Shown: piece by piece, positions 18,405 to 27,185 of the stretch
Layout of the letters: each line of letters starts with the position of its first letter
How positions within the stretch are numbered: position 1 is the stretch's first letter
Assembly (NCBI GenBank): GCA_028865235.1
Contig: CP114561.1
Span: 3,554,001 to 3,618,000 of the forward strand
Direction of reading: 5' to 3'
DNA length: 64,000 nucleotides
DNA from: Candidatus Manganitrophus sp.
GTDB lineage: Bacteria; Nitrospirota; Nitrospiria; SBBL01; Manganitrophaceae
Notes under the pieces: generated by a model
What the model saw: the letters and a program-made list of their open reading frames with translations, nothing else
Told to the model about the DNA's origin: nothing
Databases searched by the model: none
Position numbers and translations under genes: made by a program

Positions 18405-18686
18405 ACTCAGCAGTGCCAGTGATCCTAAAAGAATGATGGCTAGCGTCGGATCGCCCTGCGCGCCGCGAAGCACAATGCAGCCCCCGCCGCCGTCTTTTTT
18501 TTCGGTGAGCGGGGTCGCTTCCGGCGGTCCGCTTCCCCCCGTGACCGCCCCGCCTCCTTGATCCTTCGGGCCTTCCCCGCCGGGCAGATTCGGATCGATC
18601 AATACGCTTGCCGATGCGCTGTTATTCGCCGCCTCCGGATCGGGGGTGGCGCTCGATACCTCCCTTTGGAACGGATCGGATGATTC
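18375..18686 (-). pseudogene. Orphan C-terminal fragment of a repeat-rich surface protein with a JDVT-CTERM-like sorting tail
   Basis: The reverse frame opens right after a TAA (18687-18689) and reads EVSSATPDPEAANNSASASV, the end of a DUF11-like beta-sandwich repeat. A Gly/Pro-rich linker then leads into DGGGGCIVLRGAQGDPTLA, then IILLGSLALLSLRKGR: Cys, Asp-Pro-Thr, one hydrophobic helix and a basic end. That is the layout of C-terminal protein-sorting signals of the JDVT-CTERM type. There is no start codon, the N-terminal body is absent, and the frame runs on without a stop into the antisense of the kinase gene. I read it as a decayed remnant. Confidence 0.6.
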
Positions 18687-18766
18687 TTATTGTCGAGACA
18701 ATTGGTGTTGTAAGGGAGTAAGGAGGTCAAGAGGAAGTTTCGGATTGAAGTTTAATATTTAGGCGC

Positions 18767-18806
18767 GAGGCCGATGCAAGATGCACCGGCCTCTATTTAT
18801 TGTTTT
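18767..18806. terminator. Strong hairpin followed by a U-rich tract
   Basis: GAGGCCG-A-TGCA pairs with TGCA-C-CGGCCTC (18767-18793), followed on the plus strand by TATTTATTGTTTT. No plus-strand gene ends here, so it may belong to a lost gene, or act for the minus-strand gene whose stop is at 18797. Confidence 0.5.
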
Positions 18807-19219
18807 GCAGTGTTTCTATTTTGAATTGTTGTCGGGTTGTTTTGAGCCGTTGCCGTTTTTCCCCGCCTCGGCCCCCCTTTGTCGCTGCTGGCCGGAGGGC
18901 AGGGGGTGTGGGGTGCATCGATCTCTTCATTGGAATTTTTGGTGAGCGGACTGTCATTCCCCACCGCTTGATCTCGTCGGCCGAGATTCGCTGTCCCATC
19001 CAACCCCGCCGCCTGGTCCCGGCTCGACGGAAATTCCCCGCTTAACCCGGGCGGACACTCGGCCGCCGTTTCCTGCCGGTCCCCGCTTTTCGGTTTTTCT
19101 TCGGAGGCCGCCGGGGAGTTTTTCTTTTCCGAGGGTTTTTCACCCCATCCTAGATCGGCCTGAATAAAAAAGATCCCCATCACAAATACAAAAAACAAAA
19201 TCCCGCGCGTTTTCTTCAT
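18797..19219 (-). CDS. Small secreted protein of unknown function
   Basis: 140 residues starting MKKTRGILFFVFVMGIFFIQ, a clear signal peptide ending near LGWGEKP. The mature part is polar, low-complexity and rich in Ser, Asn, Lys and Pro (EKPSEKKNSPAASEEKPKSG), with one conserved-looking CPPGLSGEF. ATG 19219 is preceded by AGAGGAG; the frame continues upstream but without signals. I do not recognise it. It could be a disordered periplasmic or cell-surface peptide. Confidence 0.5.
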   Translation of the reverse strand: MKKTRGILFFVFVMGIFFIQADLGWGEKPSEKKNSPAASEEKPKSGDRQETAAECPPGLSGEFPSSRDQAAGLDGTANLGRRDQAVGNDSPLTKNSNEEIDAPHTPCPPASSDKGGPRRGKTATAQNNPTTIQNRNTAKQ

Positions 19220-19379
19220 CACGACGTTGCTCCTCTGAGGTTGAAAACTCCCCCGTCGCAAATACCCTATACATCCATGGTAATGTTTAAGGCGAAGGCG
19301 GGTCAAGAGAGGGCCAAAGAAGGTGTGGGGTGCCGGAATGCACAGATCTTTAATCGGATCGGTTTGAAGTCTGAGAAAC

Positions 19380-19409
19380 GACAACGCCCACCGACGAGTG
19401 GGCGTTGTC
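19380..19409. terminator. Perfect 12-bp hairpin between two minus-strand genes
   Basis: GACAACGCCCAC and GTGGGCGTTGTC flank a six-base loop. It lies 50 bp past the stop of the minus-strand gene at 19459. On the minus strand only GTTTCTC follows, so the U-tract is weak; it may still end or stabilise that transcript. Confidence 0.55.
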
Positions 19410-19458
19410 TGCATCCTGAGCTGATTTGTTTTGAATTGGGAATATGGATTTAAGCGCG

Positions 19459-19902
19459 CTATCTCCCTCGCCGCATCGGGCTCGGCGGCAGGGCTTCGTA
19501 GCGTTGCTTCAGGTCGGGATGCTCCGATAAAAACCGGTTGACCGCTTCTTTGTCCGCAAAGACCTCCGGGCTTCGCTTCTGGTACTCTGCGATCGTGAGA
19601 TCATGTTTGGCGAGCACCTTCGCCACCTCCGCATTGATCTCCTCTTCCATTTTTTGCAATTCTTCCATCGAGGGGCCCCCTCCCTCCGGATCGCCGAATC
19701 GCGGCGCTCCCCGCCGGCGGAAATAATCCCGCATCGATTCCCCCAGATCGATCCGCGCCTTCACATACTTTTCGACTTCCGCCGGACTGGCCGCGGTCCC
19801 CGGTGCGGTGTCGGCGGCCGATTCGGACATCATTCCCATCCCGCCGATGGCGCCGATCATGAGGATGACAATCCATCTAAAATTCGCTCGAAAGTGGTTC
19901 AT
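19459..19902 (-). CDS. Secreted alpha-helical protein, DUF4168-like
   Basis: 147 residues. Signal peptide at residues 5-30 (ANFRWIVILMIGAIGGMGMM) then a helical, charged body (SPAEVEKYVKARIDLGESMR, EELQKMEEEINAEVAKVLAK) and LTIAEYQKRSPEVFADKEAV, a pattern seen in DUF4168 periplasmic proteins. ATG 19902 follows GACGGAGG. Function unknown; family match is tentative. Confidence 0.6.
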   Translation of the reverse strand: MNHFRANFRWIVILMIGAIGGMGMMSESAADTAPGTAASPAEVEKYVKARIDLGESMRDYFRRRGAPRFGDPEGGGPSMEELQKMEEEINAEVAKVLAKHDLTIAEYQKRSPEVFADKEAVNRFLSEHPDLKQRYEALPPSPMRRGR

Positions 19903-20084
19903 CGGTTTTCCTCCGTCTAAGCAACGATTCAATATTCATGACGATTTCTGATGAAGAACTGATCGATTAGTCTGCCATGGACGGGGGAGGGTGTCAACGG
20001 TGTTCCTCCGTCTTGACCCTTTTCCCCTAGAAGCTGACATTATTCTAAAATAGAGTACACTTAAAAGGAATATTTTGATGTCGG

Positions 20085-20104
20085 AGGGAGATCATGCTCT
20101 CCCT
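20085..20104 (+). promoter_or_regulatory. Leader hairpin upstream of fadL-like gene
   Basis: AGGGAGA-TCATGC-TCTCCCT, a 7-bp perfect stem in the 5' leader, followed after some 15 bases by ATTTTTTG. It could be a weak attenuator or an mRNA-stabilising hairpin. The other part of 19903-20142 is non-coding and AT-rich. Confidence 0.4.
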
Positions 20105-20142
20105 TGTCTTTCACCTTATTTTTTGATTAAGGAGAGGTCGGA

Positions 20143-21399
20143 ATGCGGACGGTTTGGAAGGCGTTGGCCGTTTGGCTTGCGGTTTTAATCTTCGGGTTTG
20201 TTTCTCCGGCGATGGCCGGCGTATACACCTATTCTGATGTGATGATCGGCGGACGGAGCGCCCAGATGGGGGGGGCCTATACCGGCGTCGCGGAAGACGG
20301 GTCCGCGGCCTACTTCAACCCGGCGGGGCTGGGCCAGATCACGACCCCCAGCCTGTCGATCTCCGCCAACGGCCTCGATATCCAGACGTACACCCTTGAA
20401 AAGCGCCTCTTCGGGCAGGATCTCACTTTTCGATCGAATGCTTTTTATCCTTCGGCCTGGTCGGTCGTCCGGTCGTTGGGGGAGTACCGGCTTGCTTTTT
20501 CCGCAATTGTCCCGAGCAACCTCGATGTGGTCTCAACGACGAACTTTAAAAATGTCATTTTGGCCGGCCAGCCTTTCCCCGTCGGGCTCATCGACTCGCG
20601 AATCAAAGACCGTGTTTATCTCATCGGTCCGTCGCTGGCGTACCGGATCACGCCGACCTTGATGGTCGGTGCAACCCTCTATTATTGGTATGGTGAAGCC
20701 CTTCGAGAGACGACCCTCTTTTTCGGGGGAGCGAGCGGGCAGAGCCAGGTAGGGCAGTTCAGCCGGACAAGCACGACGACGCACGGTCTGCTGGGGCAGA
20801 TCGGTTTTTTAGCAAAGCCTTCCGAACGCTACGCGGTCGGCCTGCTTCTGCGTGCGCCGGTTCCTCTGAACCAGATGGTCAAAACGGATAATCAGGAATA
20901 TTCGTTTGACGCGACATCCGGTATTTTTACGAACAGTTTTTCACAAAGCGAAACAAGCCAGTCGGCCCGGCGCCCGCCCGGCGCCACCCTCGGTCTGGCG
21001 CTTCATCCGTCCTTAGGCCGGACATTCTCCTTTGATCTCTCCTACTATGGTTCCGCCGGTTATTCTGTTTCATCGAGGCAGATCGACATCCGCCCGGTTT
21101 GGAATGCGGCGTTCGGGTTTGAAGAAGTGATCCGGCCGAAATTCCCGATCCGGTTCGGCCTCTATACGAATCGAAGCGCCGCGCCCCGTTTGAATGATCG
21201 TCCAACGGTGCAGGATGACCGGGTCGATTCGTACGGGGCGACCCTCGGCGCCGGCTACATCGATGAACTTTCTACGTTCGATGTGGGGATGCGCTACGCG
21301 CTCGGGAAGGGAAAGACCAAAGATGCAACCACCGGAGAGCACTTTGACGTGAAATCCCAGGTGCTGACCTTTTTTGTCTCCGGCAGCGTTCTTTTCTGA
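20143..21399 (+). CDS. OmpP1/FadL/TodX-type outer-membrane transport protein
   Basis: 418-residue outer-membrane beta-barrel for hydrophobic compounds. A signal peptide (residues 1-25, cut near SPAMA-GVYTY) precedes the FadL hatch signature GGRSAQMGGAYTGVAEDGSA-AYFNPAGLGQI. The rest is amphipathic strands, ending with an aromatic/hydrophobic strand (LTFFVSGSVLF) as barrel proteins do. ATG 20143 follows AAGGAGAGG. Family members import long-chain fatty acids or aromatics; the substrate here is unknown. Intact. Confidence 0.92.
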   Translation: MRTVWKALAVWLAVLIFGFVSPAMAGVYTYSDVMIGGRSAQMGGAYTGVAEDGSAAYFNPAGLGQITTPSLSISANGLDIQTYTLEKRLFGQDLTFRSNAFYPSAWSVVRSLGEYRLAFSAIVPSNLDVVSTTNFKNVILAGQPFPVGLIDSRIKDRVYLIGPSLAYRITPTLMVGATLYYWYGEALRETTLFFGGASGQSQVGQFSRTSTTTHGLLGQIGFLAKPSERYAVGLLLRAPVPLNQMVKTDNQEYSFDATSGIFTNSFSQSETSQSARRPPGATLGLALHPSLGRTFSFDLSYYGSAGYSVSSRQIDIRPVWNAAFGFEEVIRPKFPIRFGLYTNRSAAPRLNDRPTVQDDRVDSYGATLGAGYIDELSTFDVGMRYALGKGKTKDATTGEHFDVKSQVLTFFVSGSVLF

Positions 21400-21407
21400 G
21401 GGGTCGG

Positions 21408-21716
21408 TTAATTCGAACCCCGGTCGATCCACTTCCGGATTTTTTCTTCGTTTTGGGCGGAGAGATTGAGGAACGAGACGCCGGCGCCGATGCCGGGGTG
21501 GATGTAGAGGACGCGGGCGCGGACGCGGATTTCGTCCGGGTCGGCGTCGGCCAGTTTGAAGCGAAGCTCGAATTCGGCTCCGGTCTGAAAATCGGCCACC
21601 ATTTCAATGTACATCCCGCCGACGCTCAGGTCCATGGTGCGCCGCTTCCCAACACCGACAATGTTGATATCTGTAATGAAGGGGACCCGTTTTGATGCGC
21701 GCTGGTCATCCGCCAT
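21408..21716 (-). CDS. PilZ-domain protein
   Basis: 102 residues forming a single PilZ domain, a c-di-GMP binding module. The RxxxR motif is RASKRVPF and the second motif is DLSVGGMYIE (D/NxSxxG). It ends with the last barrel strand GIGAGVSFLNLSAQNEEKI. It lies convergent to the fadL-like gene, with 8 bp between stops. Effector target unknown. Confidence 0.88.
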   Translation of the reverse strand: MADDQRASKRVPFITDINIVGVGKRRTMDLSVGGMYIEMVADFQTGAEFELRFKLADADPDEIRVRARVLYIHPGIGAGVSFLNLSAQNEEKIRKWIDRGSN

Positions 21717-21993
21717 GGCGGCCTTCCTATTAAAGGTGAATCCAGATAGGGGATGGACGGGAAGAAGATTAGCAAATGTTCCCTAAGGCGTCAAGGTGAA
21801 AGTGACGAAATTGGCTGATGCACGGTCGTACCCCTTCTATCCCTACCGTAATCCAGGCGGACTGAATCGGTTCCGTCTTTTTCACCCCGCGTTTTCATTC
21901 TACAGAAATTGCATTCGTCCTGTTGTTTCGTTTATGATGAATTTGTTTTGCGGTTCATTCAGGGTACATATGGGGCAGGGAGCGCGTGCTGGG

Positions 21994-22638
21994 ATGATTC
22001 GAAATCGGAAGGTGTGGAAAGCGGTCATCGGGGTGGCTCTCTTTTTTTTCCTCCTTTCCGGACCGGCCCTGGCGGAAGAGGAGGAACGGAAGAAGTTCGA
22101 TCTCTCGGTCGCCTTTCGGTACAGTCTCCCGATCGGAGAGGAAGAGCCGGGATTGGATTGGTCGGACCTCTATGAGGAGGGCTCCGTGGGGGCGCTCGAA
22201 TTGAGCTATCGCGCCACCCGTCGCGTCGCCGTCTACGTTGGAGGGGCCTACCATCTCTACCGGGCGAAAGAGATTTCGCTGGAGACCCCCGCCGGGGCGG
22301 TCGCCGGGCGGTTTAACGATCAGGAGCTGCTCTCGGTTTATCTGGGGGTGAAGGGATACCTTTTCGGTCCGGCCCTTCCACAAGAGGCGGCCGGCATCGA
22401 TCCCTACCTGCGGGCCGATGTCGGCTTCACCCAATTCAACGGGGCGGACTTCAACGCCGAACCGATCGCCGATCGGAGCCGGAAGTTCGCCTTCTCCTTC
22501 GGCGTCGGAGCCGATGTCCTCACCTACACGAATGTTCTCCTCTTCTTCGAGATAAAATATGAGGATCACGGTACCCCCGATGAAGCGGGGGCGTTCCGCG
22601 CGATGCCGATTTCGCTCGGCATTCGGTACTTAATGTAA
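21994..22638 (+). CDS. Outer-membrane beta-barrel protein (OmpW/porin-like)
   Basis: 214 residues from ATG 21994. Signal peptide (KVWKAVIGVALFFFLLSGPA, cut after ALA) then alternating strands (FDLSVAFRYSLP, VAVYVGGAYHLYR, LLSVYLGVKGYLFGP) and a terminal strand AMPISLGIRYLM. This is the pattern of a small eight-strand barrel. The frame extends upstream to 21796 but those codons lack a signal peptide. Function unknown. Confidence 0.75.
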   Translation: MIRNRKVWKAVIGVALFFFLLSGPALAEEEERKKFDLSVAFRYSLPIGEEEPGLDWSDLYEEGSVGALELSYRATRRVAVYVGGAYHLYRAKEISLETPAGAVAGRFNDQELLSVYLGVKGYLFGPALPQEAAGIDPYLRADVGFTQFNGADFNAEPIADRSRKFAFSFGVGADVLTYTNVLLFFEIKYEDHGTPDEAGAFRAMPISLGIRYLM

Positions 22639-22791
22639 GAAAGGTGAACCGCTTCCGTCCGGTTATTTATTCCTCTTTTTCCACCGTCCCACCGTCCCAC
22701 CGCATTTCGGATCCCTCCGCTCTCGCCCTGTATTGATCAAGATCAGGTATACTCATTCATATCGGCAGGTGAAAATGGGCGGGGTGTGTTT

Positions 22792-23928
22792 ATGGGTGAG
22801 GTAATCGACCGGTACCAAGACCGGTTGAGCGGCCTGAATAAGAATACTTCTCTTACGGACAAGATTCGTTTTATTCATTCCGTGGTGCGGGATTGTATGG
22901 GGTGTGTCGATCGGATCGCCGTCGTGCTTTATGATCCGAAGACCGATCTCCTGAAGACCTTCCTTCACAGCAGCGATGAGGACCACCCGCTGGTTCAATA
23001 TCAGGCCAAACTTGCCGAGGCCGGATCGCTGCTGACGATTTTCCGGAGCGGCGGGACCCGTGTCGTGAATGATCTCGACGTTTTCGAGCTCGGGGAGCAT
23101 CTACATACCCGGCGGATCGCCGAACAGGGCTTCGGGTCAAGTTATACCTTGCCGATGTATCACAACGGCGCCTTCCTCGGTTTCATCTTCTTCAACGCTT
23201 ACGAGAAGCACTCCTTTCGACAAGAGGTCCTTCATGAACTCGATCTCTTCGGACATCTGATCTCTCTTCTCATCGTCGGCGAGCTCGCGACCATCCGAAT
23301 GATGCTGGCGACGGTCCAGGCGGCCCGGCAGATCACCGCCTTCCGTGATCCCGAGACCGGGGTGCATGTCGATCGGGTTTCCCGCTACGCCCGGCTGATC
23401 GGACAGCGGCTGGCGCCTAAGTACGGCTTCAATGATGAATTCATCGAGCATCTCTTCCTTTTTGCCCCGCTGCATGATGTCGGGAAAGTCGGTCTTCCCG
23501 ATGCGGTGCTCAAGAAGGCGGAGCGTCTGACCGCGGGGGAGTTTGAGGAGATGAAGGAGCATGTCGTGATCGGCCGCCGGATCATCGATGCAATCCTTCA
23601 GGACTTCGGCCTCGATACCCTCCCGCATGCCGACATGCTCCGGAACATCGCCGAATATCACCACGAGGCGGTCGATGGGTCGGGTTATCGCCTGGGCCTG
23701 CGAGGAGAAGAGATTCCGATCGAAGCGCGGATCATTGCCGTCGCCGACATCTTCGACGCCCTCACCAGCCGCCGCCGCTACAAGGTCGCCTGGACGAATC
23801 AGGAGGCATTCAGGCTGCTGCAGCAGTTGGCCGGTTTTAAGCTCGATCGCGATTGTGTTGCGGCGCTGATTGAAAATGAGGAAGCGGTGCTGGAAATTCA
23901 GGCGCAGTTCAACGAAGATCCGACATAG
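22792..23928 (+). CDS. GAF-HD-GYP c-di-GMP phosphodiesterase
   Basis: 378 residues: an N-terminal GAF-like sensor domain (about 15-165) followed by an HD-GYP domain. Metal-binding and catalytic residues are present: FRDPETGVHVDRVSRYA, APLHDVGKVGLPD (HD), MKEHVVIGRRI, EYHHEAVDGSGYRLGL (HH with DGSGY at the GYP position) and IIAVADIFDALTS. HD-GYP enzymes hydrolyse c-di-GMP. The GYP triad reads G-S-G-Y here, a common variation. ATG 22792 is chosen; GTG 22786 is in frame. Intact. Confidence 0.9.
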   Translation: MGEVIDRYQDRLSGLNKNTSLTDKIRFIHSVVRDCMGCVDRIAVVLYDPKTDLLKTFLHSSDEDHPLVQYQAKLAEAGSLLTIFRSGGTRVVNDLDVFELGEHLHTRRIAEQGFGSSYTLPMYHNGAFLGFIFFNAYEKHSFRQEVLHELDLFGHLISLLIVGELATIRMMLATVQAARQITAFRDPETGVHVDRVSRYARLIGQRLAPKYGFNDEFIEHLFLFAPLHDVGKVGLPDAVLKKAERLTAGEFEEMKEHVVIGRRIIDAILQDFGLDTLPHADMLRNIAEYHHEAVDGSGYRLGLRGEEIPIEARIIAVADIFDALTSRRRYKVAWTNQEAFRLLQQLAGFKLDRDCVAALIENEEAVLEIQAQFNEDPT

Positions 23929-24087
23929 ACTTCGTTCTCTTCCGGAATTCGTCAAGTTTGTTACGACGTTTGGCCTTCGGTCTGATTCATCCCCAAATTG
24001 ACTTTCTCTCCGCATCGCAGTATCATGCCGTGGTTTCCTGCCTGCCGGGTCCCGCTTCGGACTTGATTTGTTCCGCGGAGAAGGGTG

Positions 24088-24498
24088 ATGCTCAAGCTGA
24101 TTGCCTCGATCTTTATCCCCCTGATGGCGCTGAATCTATCCCCCGTTTCCATCCTGGAGCCTCCCAGTCCTGTTATTTCCGATCTCGATATTTCTCCCGC
24201 GTCCGGCCCCGCGGGGAGCATCTACACGATCTCGCTTCGGATCGCGAGCCAGGGCGGTATTGTCCCGCTGCTTCATCAGGTGAGGGAGGGACGTGAAGAG
24301 CTCGACATCCCTCTTCGAGACGACGGCCTGGAAGGGGATGTGAAGAAGGGGGATGGGATCTACATCGGGCACAGCGGGGTCCCGCCTCGGGCGGCCAGGC
24401 AGACCCACCGCTTCGAGGTCTTCGTGCAAGATCACGCGGGGCGTAAAAGTAACGTGCTGGAGTATCGGTTCACGGTGTTGAAAGGGGCGGGGGTTTGA
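24088..24498 (+). CDS. Small exported Ig-like protein
   Basis: 136 residues with a signal sequence (LIASIFIPLMALNLSPVSIL) and one beta-sandwich domain (ISDLDISPASGPAGSIYTIS, DDGLEGDVKKGDGIYIGHSG, RFEVFVQDHAGRKSNVLEYR). The D-D-G-x-x-G-D-x-x-x-G-D-G-x-Y pattern resembles the choice-of-anchor X repeat of secreted proteins. ATG 24088 or GTG 24085. No known function. Confidence 0.65.
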   Translation: MLKLIASIFIPLMALNLSPVSILEPPSPVISDLDISPASGPAGSIYTISLRIASQGGIVPLLHQVREGREELDIPLRDDGLEGDVKKGDGIYIGHSGVPPRAARQTHRFEVFVQDHAGRKSNVLEYRFTVLKGAGV

Positions 24499-24507
24499 AG
24501 GGAAACT

Positions 24508-24918
24508 TTAATCGGAAAATGTGATCCCCGTCTTCTGTACTTCTTGATACGGCAACAGCCACACCATCGACTCGTCGTGCAAATCAATCACCTGAATCCG
24601 GTTGCCGAACGGGTCGCGGAAGTCGCAACGGAACCGCGGTTCTAGCTTGAGCCCATATTTTTTACCGACTTTTTCGCGGACTTCCATCACCTGTTTGTCG
24701 TCCCGCACGATGAGGGCGAAATGCCGCGTCCGGTCGGGCTTTACCTCGTCGACCTCGAACATCGCCAAGAACTGATGCTCGCCGAGCTTGAAAAAAGCGT
24801 CACCCTCCCCATCATCGAGCTTTTCGAGATTGAAGACATCCTGGTAGAAAGCGATCCCCTTCTCCAAGTCATCCACTTCGATTGCAATGTGACCCAAGCC
24901 GTAGACATGCACGCTCAT
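24508..24918 (-). CDS. VOC-family (glyoxalase-fold) metalloprotein
   Basis: 136 residues with two beta-alpha-beta-beta-beta modules. Metal-ligand candidates: His in VYGLGHIAIEVDDLEKGIAF, Glu/His in the central strand (LGEHQFLAMFEV, RTRHFALIV), and Glu region in FRDPFGNRIQVIDLH. Could be a lyase, dioxygenase or resistance protein; the sequence alone does not decide. Terminal WLLPYQEVQK is typical of the GloA-like group. Start ATG 24918 after AAGGAGAT. Confidence 0.88.
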   Translation of the reverse strand: MSVHVYGLGHIAIEVDDLEKGIAFYQDVFNLEKLDDGEGDAFFKLGEHQFLAMFEVDEVKPDRTRHFALIVRDDKQVMEVREKVGKKYGLKLEPRFRCDFRDPFGNRIQVIDLHDESMVWLLPYQEVQKTGITFSD

Positions 24919-24928
24919 CTTGATCTCC

Positions 24929-25914
24929 TTATTTCAGTGCGGTTGGCGGAATCATTTTTGAGTTAAGGACTGCTGCGGAGTCAATTTTTTCCAGGAAATG
25001 CCGGGCGACCCGGTACCGAATGTAGCGGTCGAAAAATGAAGCGGTGTAGTGTCCGGCGGGGAGGACGATCCAGTCGGGCTGTCCCAATGCCTTCCAAAGT
25101 TCTCGGGCGTTCGAATGAGGAATCACCTTGTCGAAGCGGCCGTTGACCATCAAGATCCGCTCCGGGTCGAGCCGCCCTGCATAAGTGAGCGGGTCGACCG
25201 GTTTCAGCGCGGTGATCGCTTCCCGTTTGAATTCCTCGGCGCTCCACCCGTTCGCGAGCATGATCCGGTCCCGAATTCTTCCTTTGACATATCCTTGTGG
25301 GGAGGCCATGATCTCGGGAAGATTTCCCCCGCCGAGGAGATAGGCCGCCGCTTCGATCTGACCGTTGGCTTCCGTAAGAAGGGTGCCGACAATCGCGCCG
25401 AGACTGATGCCGAGGAGGCCGATCCGTTTTGCATCGACGGAGGGCTGGCGAGAGAGCCAATCGACAAGCTGCGCCGCCTCCGCCACCTGCAGCCGGATCA
25501 GCTCCGCGAGGGTGTCGAGCCTCACGGCGGCGCTGCGGAGGCCGGTCAGGTAGCGCTGGCTGCTGAACTGCAAACAAATGAATCCCTTTTGACGAGCTCT
25601 TGCGCAAAACCTGAAATGATGCGGTCGCCCCAGATGCCGGGGAGCAGGAGGATCGCCGGAAAGGGTCCATCCCCCTCCGGCTGCCAGACGCGGACCGTCA
25701 TGGCGCCGAGGTGAACTTCTTCAACGATGTAACCGTCGTCCTGATGAAAAACGGTCCGCTGAATCGCCTGGTAGGGCGGACCGGGATCTTGGAGGGAGAA
25801 GATCGGATTGGTTCTCACGCCGGGGGTCTCTCTATGTCTGTTGGGGTACTCAATACACGCAGTGGCGGATAAGAGAAGGAGCGAGAACGCAAGGGTCCCA
25901 ATGAGCCGGCGCAT
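24929..25914 (-). CDS. Alpha/beta-hydrolase lipoprotein (one frameshift)
   Basis: Starts MRRLIGTLAFSLLLLSATAC, a lipoprotein signal with lipobox SATAC (Cys 20). The N-terminal part reads PAILLLPGIWGDRIISGFAQ, the frame breaks in the C3/T4 run at 25584-25590, and the hydrolase continues RYLTGLRSAAVRLDTLAELI, GLLGISLGAIVGTLL (nucleophile elbow GISLG), MVNGRFDKVIPHSNA (Asp) and LPAGHYTASF (His). Family: dienelactone-hydrolase/peptidase S9-like. Substrate unknown. It is anchored in the membrane by the lipid. Confidence 0.82.
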
Positions 25915-26088
25915 CGATCGGTCCTCATCGATGATTCACAAACGGCAGGGCGTTCAGAGCGGACAATGAAGCGCCCATTCAGATGACACTTTATTCTAAA
26001 TGACCGCAAGCGCCGTTTACAATCATTTTTATCCACGTTGCAGTGGCAGATGCTATGAACGACTTTAGGTTCATTTCCGACACGTACG

Positions 26089-27167
26089 TTATGGTTTTTG
26101 AGCGGTGACTTCTGATGGTGGAATGGTGGGCACTCTTTCTTTTTCACGACAAAGTGGTTCTTTACTTTCCTCTACGAAGAGTTGATCGGCCGTGCTCGCC
26201 ATGAAAAAGACCTCGCCTCTCTCTTCATCCATCTCATAGATGTGGCGAGTGGTCTGGTTGGCTTCCTCGACTTCTACTAGGTATTCCATTTTTCCATTTT
26301 GATTTAAATCGAATCGGCTGATGGGACGAACCTTCGGAAGCCCCCGCGGCTGATGTTCAAAAGGGAAAGGGACCTCTTTCCAAGTACCCTGTTTCTCGTA
26401 ATAAAAGTAGAGAGCCATCTCTTTAGGGGTCTGATCGTTTGAGATCGTTAACTCCAGGGGGAGAAATCCGGTCAGCGGGGCATACAAGTGATATGAAGAA
26501 GAGCGGTCCGCTTCAACCGATTCGATCTCTTCTTTGAATTCCTCCCTCAGACCTTTCGGCAGGTCTTCTGGAAATCTGATCGGATGGAATTTGGTCTGCC
26601 GAAGCGTATCGATGCGGGAGGGTTTAAATCTCCTTCCCCCAAAGATGAGCGGTCCATCCGGGTCGAGGTTTAGATTAAGGAGTGGGGGCGCGCCGCTCTT
26701 TTCATGGGTCGATTCGGGCCTGACCCATTCGGTCTCCACTTCAACCGCCAGTGTGCGTCCGCAATGATCCTCACGATGAACAAGATGAAAATCTTTCGCT
26801 CGAATCGGATAGAATGCTTCACCACTGATGACATAGTAGATCTGACCGATGCGATCGGCAATGATCGAATCCCTTCTGCTGAGCAGCTCTTTTTCCTCTG
26901 ATCCTGGGCGGAGTCTCCCTTCGAGGCGAAGTGCTTCGAGTTCTCTTTCAATCGTTGCGAGGGTGGTGAACGGCTCGCCGGACTTCAGATCAGGGGGAAT
27001 TTTATTAAAATGGGCGAGCAAGCGAGGACCGCTTTCCATGACCTTTCCGCGGTAGAGGAGCGGATAGGCGCCGGGCCGGGGACGACGTATCGAGGGCCGG
27101 TCTGCTCCCCAGGCTGGAAGCTCTAAGAGAATGAGAAAAGGATGACCATTCGGAGAATAGGCTTCAT
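26089..27167 (-). CDS. Exported protein of unknown function (frameshift in signal peptide)
   Basis: About 358 residues. The ATG at 27167 has a strong GGAGGAG and gives MKPILRMVILFSFS, a signal peptide start, but that frame ends in seven codons more; a one-base shift at about 27115-27130 joins it to LELPAWGADRPSIRRPRPGA and the long open frame. The body has YYVISGEAFYPIR, ISRFDLNQNGKMEYLVEVE and many acidic stretches; NQNGKMEYLVE resembles an EF-hand/FG-GAP-like quantity record. I recognise no family. Probably periplasmic. Confidence 0.6.
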
Positions 27168-27185
27168 GGTGCTCCTCCACCATTC

